From assembly GCF_050490315.1 (NCBI RefSeq), contig NZ_JBNPEO010000003.1, forward strand, positions 124,001 to 188,000: a stretch of 64,000 nucleotides of DNA. Reading direction: 5' to 3'. Below the pieces are notes generated by a model that saw only the letters and a program-made list of their open reading frames with translations, had not been told where the DNA came from and did not search any database. The position numbers and the translations under genes are program-made. Source of the stretch: JBNPEO01 sp050490315 (GTDB lineage: Bacteria > Actinomycetota > Actinomycetes > Actinomycetales > Micrococcaceae). Of the stretch, positions 35,769 to 42,962 are shown piece by piece (position 1 is the stretch's first letter; each line of letters starts with the position of its first letter).

Positions 35769-35805
35769 GGTTTGGTTTTGGTTTTGCCTTGAAGGGATAA
35801 CGACG

Positions 35806-35842
35806 ACGGCGGGCCAGGTTGGGTGGGGACCTGGCCCGCCGT
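35806..35842. terminator. Strong bidirectional terminator
   Basis: A perfect 14-bp stem, ACGGCGGGCCAGGT at 35806-35819 with its complement at 35829-35842, encloses a nine-base loop and is followed by GTTGGGTTTT. It lies between the plus-strand dehydrogenase gene and the minus-strand hydroxyacid dehydrogenase gene, so it can end both converging transcripts. Confidence 0.85.
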
Positions 35843-35856
35843 TGTTGGGTTTTGCG

Positions 35857-36831
35857 CTAGTGACCCACTGGAGTGACCAGTGGCCGGCCTTCCTCAAACG
35901 CCCGAATGTTCGCCACCACTAGTTGAGACATGGCCTCACGTGTTTGCCACGTGGCGCTGCCAATGTGGGGAGTAATGACCACATTGGGCAGATTTTGCAG
36001 CTGGGCTGGGACGTGGGGTTCGTTGGCGAAAACGTCCAGCCCCGCTCCACCGAGCTCGCCAGCGTGAAGAGCCTTAATCAGCGCTGCTTCGTCCACCACC
36101 GAGCCCCGGCCCACGTTGATCAAAAAGCCGTGGGGGCCGAGGGCGCGAAGGATCTCTGCGTTGACCAAGTCCTTTGTGGCGGCGCCGCCTGGAACACAGA
36201 TCACTAGCGCGTCAGCCCAAGTCGCCAGCTCCACGAGGGATGGCTCAAATTCGTAGTCGACGGAAGGTTTGGGCTGGCGGGAGTAGTAACGCACCGGCAT
36301 ATGGAAAGCCGCAGCTCTGCGTCCGATCGCCTCGCCGATCCGACCCATCCCCACAATACCTAGCCGCGAGCCGGACACCTTGTGCGTCCACGCAAAGCCA
36401 CCCTTTGACCACGCTCCGGACTCAAGGAACCGCTGAGCTGCCGGGATCTGGCGCGAGACTGAGAGCAGCAGCCCCATTGCTAAATCCGCCACGTCTTCGG
36501 TCAAAACTTCCGGGGTGTTGCTCACTTGGACACCATGATCGGCCGCTGCCAGCACATCGATTCCGTCATAGCCCACACCAAAATTCGCAATCAATGCCAG
36601 GTTCGGCAGTGACTGTATCCGCTCCCGTGACACGGTGTCCTCACCGTTGGTGAGCAGGATACGAAATTCGGGTGCACGGGCTTCGAAGTCAGCGGGGGAG
36701 AGGGCATAAAAATCCACAATTTCGTGGTCTTGGCGGAGCGCCTCGAGGAGCATGTCCGGGACGGGGGCGTGTTGGAGAAGGGGGCCCCGGTGCCCTTCCT
36801 CGAGGGGAAGGGCACCGGTGTTGGGAGTCAT
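35857..36831 (-). CDS. D-isomer-specific 2-hydroxyacid dehydrogenase
   Basis: A 324-residue NAD(P)-dependent dehydrogenase. GVGYDGIDVLAAADHGVQVSNTP holds the substrate-binding region, RLGIVGMGRIGEAIGRRA the dinucleotide motif, INVGRGSVVDEAALIKAL carries the catalytic Arg, and NVVITPHIGSATWQTREAM the catalytic His. It resembles hydroxypyruvate/glyoxylate reductases. Its start overlaps the transporter gene stop by four bases, so it belongs to the dgo operon. Its role there could be to reduce a 2-keto acid formed from an alternative sugar acid, but no such step is required in the standard galactonate route. Confidence 0.87.
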   Translation of the reverse strand: MTPNTGALPLEEGHRGPLLQHAPVPDMLLEALRQDHEIVDFYALSPADFEARAPEFRILLTNGEDTVSRERIQSLPNLALIANFGVGYDGIDVLAAADHGVQVSNTPEVLTEDVADLAMGLLLSVSRQIPAAQRFLESGAWSKGGFAWTHKVSGSRLGIVGMGRIGEAIGRRAAAFHMPVRYYSRQPKPSVDYEFEPSLVELATWADALVICVPGGAATKDLVNAEILRALGPHGFLINVGRGSVVDEAALIKALHAGELGGAGLDVFANEPHVPAQLQNLPNVVITPHIGSATWQTREAMSQLVVANIRAFEEGRPLVTPVGH

Positions 36832-38174
36832 CGCTTAGATACCTCATCTGTGGCGAGTTGAGCGTGTGAGTCCAGATCAACTGGAACAACTGGTTGATTG
36901 TGTGATCGGTGGTTGCGGGTGATGATGCGTCCCAGAATGCCGCCGAGGATGAGGGCTGCTGCGATGAGCAGTAGTCCGCCGTTGTAGTTTCCGGTGCTGT
37001 CCTTGATGGAGCCGAGGATGGGTGGCAGGCCAAGTCCAGCGAATTGCGCCACGGTGTTGATGACGGCGATTGAGGCTGCTGCTGCAACGCCAACGATCTT
37101 CTCGGTGGTTACTGCCCAGAACACCGGGGTCAGAGCGAAGGTGAGGCCCACTGCAAGGATTAGCAAGATGTACGCCAGCAGGGCTGGGGTGTAGGGGGCA
37201 AGAGCCATGCACACTCCGGCTGCAATGAGGGGGAATGCGAGGTGCTTGGAACGTTCCCCGGTCCTGTCTGAGCTGCGGCCGTTGAAGTACATAAAAACGA
37301 TAGCGGCCAGGAACGGTACCGCGGAAAGCACACCCACTAGGACGCTGCCTGAGTTGGGGACCATGCCCTTGAGGATCAACGGCATAAAGAGTGTGACGCC
37401 AATGGTGCAGAATGCTTGGAACAGCCACACCGCGGAGAGTCCCAGTACGGTGCGGTTTGCAATGGCTTTGTACCAAGGAACGTGGACCCCAATGGTGGCG
37501 GTGCCGCGTTCGGCGTCGAGCACTGCAACGAGGTCATCGGCTTCTGAATGGGACAGCCAGGGAGCCTTGTGCGGGTTGTCCCGCATTACAAAGAGGACTA
37601 CGACGCCGAGGATCACCGCCGGGATACCTTCGATGAGGAACAGCCAGCGCCAGCCGCTGACGCCGAGGATTCCGTGCAGGTTCAAGATGGCGCCGCCCAG
37701 CGGGAGGCCAATGACTGAGGCGCCCACGGAGCCCATGTAGAAGAAGGACATTGCGCGGGCACGGTTGGCTTGCGGGAACCACTGCGAGAGGTAGTAGATG
37801 ATGCCCGGCGCGAAGCCGGCTTCAGCTGCACCTAGAAGTAGGCGCAGGGTGTAGAGCTGCCACGGCGCCTGGACCAGACACATCAGTGAGCTGACCAGGC
37901 CCCAAGAGATCATAATGCGGGCAATCCAGATGCGTGGACCCACTTTGGTCATCAGCAGGTTGGAGGGCACTTCGAAGATCAGGTAGGTGATGTAGAAGAC
38001 GGAGACACCAACGCCGTACATGGTGGCAGTCATTCCAAGATCGGCGTTCATCTGGAGGGCCGCGATGGAGATATTCGTTTTGTCCAGATTGGCGATGAAA
38101 TAGCAGATGATCACCAGAGGGATGATCTTCAAATTTAGTTTGCGCAGAATAGACGGCGCGAGGGTTGCACTCAT
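36828..38174 (-). CDS. MFS transporter, anion:cation symporter family (galactonate/hexuronate type)
   Basis: A 448-residue carrier with 12 hydrophobic segments. The first helix region (LKIIPLVIICYFIANLDKTN) and FEVPSNLLMTKVGPRIWIAR are typical of the ACS family that includes DgoT and GudP-type sugar-acid carriers, as well as phthalate permeases. The ATG at 38174 has GAGGTGAC upstream. Its position between dgoD and the hydroxyacid dehydrogenase gene suggests D-galactonate as substrate. The sequence is less GC-rich than the genes to the left. Confidence 0.87.
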   Translation of the reverse strand: MSATLAPSILRKLNLKIIPLVIICYFIANLDKTNISIAALQMNADLGMTATMYGVGVSVFYITYLIFEVPSNLLMTKVGPRIWIARIMISWGLVSSLMCLVQAPWQLYTLRLLLGAAEAGFAPGIIYYLSQWFPQANRARAMSFFYMGSVGASVIGLPLGGAILNLHGILGVSGWRWLFLIEGIPAVILGVVVLFVMRDNPHKAPWLSHSEADDLVAVLDAERGTATIGVHVPWYKAIANRTVLGLSAVWLFQAFCTIGVTLFMPLILKGMVPNSGSVLVGVLSAVPFLAAIVFMYFNGRSSDRTGERSKHLAFPLIAAGVCMALAPYTPALLAYILLILAVGLTFALTPVFWAVTTEKIVGVAAAASIAVINTVAQFAGLGLPPILGSIKDSTGNYNGGLLLIAAALILGGILGRIITRNHRSHNQPVVPVDLDSHAQLATDEVSKR

Positions 38175-38238
38175 TAAGTCACCTCGTTGTGAGAAGTTGG
38201 AAAACGCATTTTGTGATGGGAAAGCGGTTAAAGCTGGG

Positions 38239-39387
38239 TCACCATTCCGCAAAGGAACCGTCAGCGTGACGCCATACGGGGTTGCGCCAGCGGTGGCCTT
38301 CTTTGGCCCGCTCCTTGACGTATTCCTCGTTGATGTCCACTCCTAGGCCCGGCCCGGAAGGGATCTTGACCATGCCCTCGGCGTAGTCAAAGACGCTGGG
38401 GTCTGTGACGTAGTCCAAGAGGTCGTTGGATTTGTTGTAGTGAATTCCTAGGCTTTGTTCTTGAATCACCGCGTTGTAGCTGACGGCGTCCACAGCAAGG
38501 CAGGCGGCCAAAGCGATAGGTCCCAGTGGGCAGTGAGGTGCCAGTGCGACGTCGTACGTTTCTGCCATTGCTGCGATCTTGCGGACTTCTGTGATCCCGC
38601 CGGCGTGTGAGAGATCGGGCTGGATGATGTCCACTACGCCTGACTCGAGAACGTGGCGGAAGTCCCACCGTGAGAAGAGGCGCTCGCCCAAAGCGATGGG
38701 AGTGGAGGATTCACGCAATACGTCAGCGATGCCGTCAACGTGTTCGGAGAGGACTGGTTCCTCTACGAACATCAGGTGATACGGCTCCAGCTCTTTGAGT
38801 AGTACGCGCGCCATGGGCCGGTGGACTCGTCCGTGGAAGTCCACACCGATGCCAATGTTTGGGCCAACAGCCTCGCGGATTTCGGAGACGTTATGGACCA
38901 CTCGTTGAACTTTGTCCCAAGTGTCTACGTACTGAAGTTCTTCAGGGCCGTTCATCTTTACGGCGCTAAAACCACGGGCGACGGCGTCACGCGCTTGCGC
39001 TGCTGTCTCGCCGGGGCGGTCGCCGCCAATCCAGGAGTACACCTTGATGGAGTCGCGCAGTTTGCCGCCCAATAGTTCGTGCACGGGGACACCGAGTGCT
39101 TTGCCTTTGATGTCCCAGAGGGCTTGGTCTAGTCCTGCGAGGGCGGACATGTGTACGCCGCCGCCGCGGTAGAAGCCGGAACGGTACATCACTGTCCAGT
39201 GGTCTTCGATGTAGCGGGGGTCCTTGCCAATCAGGTAGTCGGCGAGTTCGTCCACGGCTGCTGCAACGGTGGCAGCGCGGCCTTCGAGTACTGGTTCGCC
39301 CCAGCCGATGACCCCGGTGTCTGTCTCAACTTTTACAAAGAGCCAGCGCGGCGGGACGGTGTAGGTGGTGATGGATTTGATCTTCAT
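38239..39387 (-). CDS. dgoD: D-galactonate dehydratase (enolase superfamily)
   Basis: A 382-residue enolase-superfamily dehydratase very like the classical DgoD. IKSITTYTVPPRWLFVKVET opens the N-terminal capping domain, ALAGLDQALWDIKGKALGVP precedes the barrel, VGVDFHG-type and FVEEPVL give the Asp and Glu metal ligands, ALGERLFSRWDF holds the third Glu, and APHCPLGPIALAACLA contains the catalytic His. The reaction gives 2-dehydro-3-deoxy-D-galactonate. Operon neighbours are the matching kinase and aldolase. Confidence 0.92.
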   Translation of the reverse strand: MKIKSITTYTVPPRWLFVKVETDTGVIGWGEPVLEGRAATVAAAVDELADYLIGKDPRYIEDHWTVMYRSGFYRGGGVHMSALAGLDQALWDIKGKALGVPVHELLGGKLRDSIKVYSWIGGDRPGETAAQARDAVARGFSAVKMNGPEELQYVDTWDKVQRVVHNVSEIREAVGPNIGIGVDFHGRVHRPMARVLLKELEPYHLMFVEEPVLSEHVDGIADVLRESSTPIALGERLFSRWDFRHVLESGVVDIIQPDLSHAGGITEVRKIAAMAETYDVALAPHCPLGPIALAACLAVDAVSYNAVIQEQSLGIHYNKSNDLLDYVTDPSVFDYAEGMVKIPSGPGLGVDINEEYVKERAKEGHRWRNPVWRHADGSFAEW

Positions 39388-39417
39388 TGATAGCTCATCT
39401 TTCGGAAGGGCTGGGGG

Positions 39418-40035
39418 CTAGGCAGCCGTGTGTGTGGTCCAAACGGTGACCAGCGAAGCTGCACGTTCGGCAATCTCATCGATGGAACGCCCCGGTTTGT
39501 AGAGCCAGGAGCCCACGCCTGCCCCTGCGGCTCCTGCTTGCAGCCACGTGCCGAGTGTCTGGTCATCAACGCCACCCACGGGCAGTAGTTGTGTGCCAGC
39601 TGGAAGGACGGAAGACCATGCCTTCATGCCGGCGATCCCCACGGTTTCGGAGGGGAAGATCTTGAGGGCTGTGGCGCCAGCGCTGAGTGCGGCGAAAGCT
39701 TCGCTGGGTGTAGCCACGCCGGGGTAGCTGGCCAAGCCAGAGTCAACCGTGGCGGCGATGACCTCGGTATTGGCGTTGGGGGAGACGATGAGCTGGCCAC
39801 CGGCGGCTGCAACGTCGGCTACCTGCGCGGGGGTGAGGACGGTTCCCGCGCCCACCTGAATGTCTTGGGGTAAGTCTTTGCGGAGTAGGCGGATGGACTC
39901 TAAGGGGTTGGGGGAGTTGAGGGGGACTTCTAGGGTGCGGAAGCCTGCCTCGTAGAGGGCACGGCCCACGGCGGGGGCTTCTTCGGGTGTGAGGCCGCGC
40001 AGAATGGCGATCAGGCCAGTGAGAGTGGAAGGCAT
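39418..40035 (-). CDS. dgoA: 2-dehydro-3-deoxy-6-phosphogalactonate aldolase
   Basis: A 205-residue class I aldolase of the KDPG/KDPGal family. GLIAILRGLTPEEAPAVGRA and FRTLEVPLNSPNPLESI (catalytic Glu) at the start, VGAGTVLTPAQV, and GATALKIFPSETVG with the Schiff-base lysine. It splits the phosphorylated keto-deoxy acid into pyruvate and glyceraldehyde 3-phosphate. It lies nine bases after the kinase gene and 31 bases before the dehydratase gene. Confidence 0.92.
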   Translation of the reverse strand: MPSTLTGLIAILRGLTPEEAPAVGRALYEAGFRTLEVPLNSPNPLESIRLLRKDLPQDIQVGAGTVLTPAQVADVAAAGGQLIVSPNANTEVIAATVDSGLASYPGVATPSEAFAALSAGATALKIFPSETVGIAGMKAWSSVLPAGTQLLPVGGVDDQTLGTWLQAGAAGAGVGSWLYKPGRSIDEIAERAASLVTVWTTHTAA

Positions 40036-40043
40036 TGTGATCC

Positions 40044-41069
40044 TTATGCGAGGTGAGCGGAGATGCTGGCGAAGTTGTTTGGCAAGAGGCCCCAGGCGCG
40101 GGCAATGGCGCGCAAACCGTCAAGGGCAGTGTCCTCGAGGAGCGGGACATGGACGCCCTGGGCTGCTAAAGCTCGCTGGTAGAGCTTGCCGAGGGGACCG
40201 TCCGCGCACAGCGCCAGAGGTACTCCGGAGTCAGGCCGGGTCCGGGGCAGCATGGCGGCTGTCTCGTCGCCAATGAGCAGGCCAGACAAATATGAGGGGA
40301 TGCTGCTGGGCGCAATTTCGCCGGATAGGTACCGAGTGCGGGCGCTGAAGAGGCGGGCGGCGAACGGTTGGCCTGGATGAGTCAAGGAGTGCGTTACTCC
40401 GGAATCAAAAGCGCCGAAATCTGTTGTTGATGTGGTGCTCAGAGTCGTACCGGCGCTACGTGTGGGATCGCCCAAAATGGTGGCGTCCAAAAGCGCGGCA
40501 TGAAGTTCACCCGTCATGGCCGTGGCAAAGTCGACGATCTTGCCTTTGGCTACTTGAAGCCACTTGGTGTGGGTGCCGGGAAGGATGAAGTTCGCTTCCG
40601 TGGGGTTTCCTAGGCGGGCCAGAGCTCCGAGGACTTGAGTCTCTTCACCGCGAATCACGTCCGAGGCGCCAGTTGCGTCCGGAGACGTTTTGAGGCCGGG
40701 GACGATCCTCACTGCGGGAGAGGTATTGAGAACGGCAGTCGGTTGTAAGGCCATGGCATCAGCTGGCAGAGGTAGGTCAAGGCGAGCGGCGGTTGTCCAG
40801 CCGCCGTCTGCGCCAACCATGCCGCAGGCCAGTGCGGGTACACCGGAGGCGCCTAGCTGTTCGGAAACTGCGGACAAAGTTTCGGCGAAGGCTTGCGCTG
40901 GTTCTTGCCCATTGGTGATGGCGCGCTCGCCTACTGCTCGGAGACCATCGCGTGAGGTGGTCACGGATAGAACGGTTCCGTCCTGGTCTAGTGACCAAGC
41001 GCGGAGCGAGGATGTGCCCCAGTCAAGGGCCACCAGCGCGGGCTGACCGGGAGATTCGAGGTGATGCAT
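40044..41069 (-). CDS. dgoK: 2-dehydro-3-deoxygalactonokinase
   Basis: A 341-residue sugar-acid kinase. LVALDWGTSSLRAWSLDQDG is the family's phosphate-binding start; ACGMVGADGGW, NFILPGTHTKWLQVAKGKIV and FATAMTGELHAALLD are conserved DgoK segments. It phosphorylates 2-dehydro-3-deoxygalactonate at C6, making the substrate for the aldolase. It is the first gene of the operon, and a short control region with inverted repeats separates it from the divergent IclR gene. Confidence 0.92.
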   Translation of the reverse strand: MHHLESPGQPALVALDWGTSSLRAWSLDQDGTVLSVTTSRDGLRAVGERAITNGQEPAQAFAETLSAVSEQLGASGVPALACGMVGADGGWTTAARLDLPLPADAMALQPTAVLNTSPAVRIVPGLKTSPDATGASDVIRGEETQVLGALARLGNPTEANFILPGTHTKWLQVAKGKIVDFATAMTGELHAALLDATILGDPTRSAGTTLSTTSTTDFGAFDSGVTHSLTHPGQPFAARLFSARTRYLSGEIAPSSIPSYLSGLLIGDETAAMLPRTRPDSGVPLALCADGPLGKLYQRALAAQGVHVPLLEDTALDGLRAIARAWGLLPNNFASISAHLA

Positions 41070-41128
41070 GCAATGAAATTAGGTGTCCTGTCCCACATTG
41101 TTCAACTAGTTCCCATATAGTGGGACGC
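41070..41128. promoter_or_regulatory. Divergent dgo control region with inverted repeats
   Basis: The 59 bases between dgoK and the IclR gene hold several symmetric elements: GTCCCAC at 41090-41096 with GTGGGAC at 41120-41126, the nested TCCCA-TATAG-TGGGA at 41111-41125, and AACTAGTT at 41104-41111. Both promoters must lie here. The arrangement fits an IclR-type repressor that shuts off both directions. Confidence 0.65.
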
Positions 41129-41932
41129 ATGGAATTGATGCCAAAGTCAGAGTCGACGCCCAAAGGCGCCCAAACGCTGCTGAACGGATTGTCGCTGATT
41201 CACCTTGTTGCTGGTGGCGCCAAGGAAGCTACTGAGTTGCAGCGGGTTACTGGTCTGCCGCGAAGTACGGTGCATCGGCTCTTGCAGGCTCTGAAAAGCG
41301 AAGGCTACTTACGGGACACCTCGGCAGGGTTGGCCCTTGGAGCAACGTTGATTGAGCTTGGATTTAGTGCGCTGGCCTCTAATCCGTTGGCGGCCGTGGC
41401 CACGCCGCATCTTGAATTATTGGCAGACCAAGCACTAGATACTGTGCATCTTGCCGTGAGGGATCATGGCTCGGTGCTGTATCTGGTGAAGATCCCGGGA
41501 CAGCGAGGCGCTGAGATGCGCTCGCGGGTTGGCCTACGGATGCCGCTCACGCGTACCGGTATTGGCAAGGCGCTTTTGTTGGACGACGACGAAGGCGCGT
41601 GGGTGGAGCGCTGGCGCTCTGAGACTCCTGCGGATGAGACGGCTGCTTCGCCCGCAGCCCGCCAGGCCGGGGCTAAAGCCGAAGAGGACTTTGTTGCCCG
41701 GATGGCTCACTACCGCAACGGTGCTTACTCGTATGACATGGAGGAAAACGAGCCAGGCATCCGGTGCGTGGCTGCGCCCGTCCGTGACGGTTCCGGGTCC
41801 ATTGTTGGGGCCATCAGCGTCTCGGCAACGGCGCCGTACATGCCAGCGAACAGAATGCGAGAACTCCTCAAACCTGTGCAGGGTACTGCGGCTGCGATTT
41901 CGAGGGAGATGGGGTTCCGGGCGGGGCGGTGA
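41129..41932 (+). CDS. IclR family regulator of the dgo operon
   Basis: A 267-residue regulator. The N-terminal winged helix reads GLSLIHLVAGGAKEATELQR, then GLPRSTVHRLLQALKSEGYL and DTSAGLALGATLIELG. The C-terminal IclR effector domain shows AVRDHGSVLYLVKIPGQRG, MPLTRTGIGKALLL, and a late AAPVRDGSGSIVGAISVSA. The ATG at 41129 is chosen because it lies just after the operator-like repeats; the open frame runs upstream through dgoK sequence. It likely represses the galactonate operon until a pathway intermediate binds. Confidence 0.9.
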   Translation: MELMPKSESTPKGAQTLLNGLSLIHLVAGGAKEATELQRVTGLPRSTVHRLLQALKSEGYLRDTSAGLALGATLIELGFSALASNPLAAVATPHLELLADQALDTVHLAVRDHGSVLYLVKIPGQRGAEMRSRVGLRMPLTRTGIGKALLLDDDEGAWVERWRSETPADETAASPAARQAGAKAEEDFVARMAHYRNGAYSYDMEENEPGIRCVAAPVRDGSGSIVGAISVSATAPYMPANRMRELLKPVQGTAAAISREMGFRAGR

Positions 41933-42171
41933 AGTTTCGTGCTCGGCCCAGTCCATATGGAATCGTTTTTGGGGTAATCAGGGGGAGCGTCATCGAGAGT
42001 GACGTCCTAGAGCTCCGTGTTGACGTGGATGGCGTCCAGCACGATGGCCGCCCAGAACGGGCAGTTGTGCAACAGCTCCGCGGGGGAGAGCGGTGCGCCG
42101 TCCACGTGATGGGTTTGGTGATACACCACAACACGTGAGGTGTCTAACGGATCCAGAAGTTGTGGGGTCAT
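41933..42171 (-). pseudogene. Remnant of a GH18-like glycoside hydrolase gene
   Basis: From an ATG at 42171 (GGAG ten bases upstream) the minus frame reads 54 residues containing SRVVVYHQTHHVDG and IVLDAIHVNTEL, then meets TAG at 42007-42009. After the stop the same frame continues with DVTLDDAPPDYPKNDSIW until it runs into the end of the convergent IclR gene. From memory this resembles the N-terminal strands of chitinase-like GH18 proteins (YYQTHY, AAIHLN, LND-PPD-P-F). The gene is broken by the stop and lacks the rest of the barrel, so it is a remnant. The family call is tentative. Confidence 0.45.
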
Positions 42172-42962
42172 GGGTACGAGTCTCCACGGGTTTGGGTCAG
42201 ACGTTACGGCGCCGGACGGTTGTTTTTCACCAGGCTCGGTTTCTTGCGGTGGCGCTGGCCTAACCGTCAAGGGATTGCGCCGCTCGGAGTGATGGGTCCT
42301 GGACCTAAGAGGTCTTGATTCGTGGGGTCGCCGTGAGGTTACTTTCGCCAGATTCTACTGATACGACGACGCTTCCTGTTCCCGCCCGGGTTCCAAAGCC
42401 GTTTAGGGGCCGGGCTCTGGGCGCGTTGATCGATTCTCAGATGACAGGTTGCCTCTTGAGGGCGCACCGTCAGTCGATCGTTGAGCAGATCTGCCTTACC
42501 TCCGGGTGCGCCAGAATTGTCTTCGGACGATCCGGCACCAATAGTAATCGAGATTATTTGGACTTGGGTCTCAGGAGAACCCAATTTTGTCAGACGTGAA
42601 GGATTGCCTGACACCGTGCTCAAGAATATTGAGAATGGCGGCCTTGGGTACCTCAAGCCGGCGACTAAACGGCTCAAATTGGGGACCCGGACCGCTTTAA
42701 ACCTGGTGCGTTTCAAAAGGAAAGGATCACAAGTGGCGGATACGCTGGCGGCCGGCCTGAAATCGGGGTTACCGCGTATACACCGGCGGGGCATACCTGA
42801 TATAAATAGCTCAACGTCAGCAAGTCAAACGCGCTATTAAGCACTCCAAACTACCTATAGGTCTCCCACCGGCGTAAAAGGGATTCTAAAAGGTTCTAGT
42901 ACTTAGGTGCGCATTCTAACAAGCACCTCGTACTTGGGTTTGGCGTCAGGAACTGGGGGAAC
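42172..42962. other. About 0.8 kb without a supported gene, left edge of the island
   Basis: Several short open frames exist on both strands, but none has a convincing ribosome site, domain or codon pattern. The base composition shifts from GC-rich to more AT-rich between about 42500 and 42950 and includes an AT-rich patch (42790-42860). No tRNA, integrase or clear direct repeat was found. The promoter of the following ATPase gene must lie in the last part. Confidence 0.55.

Noticed and set aside
42315..42840. Two overlapping plus-strand open frames of 94 and 119 codons before the island
   Set aside because: No domain, no ribosome site and no codon pattern. Kept as unassigned sequence.
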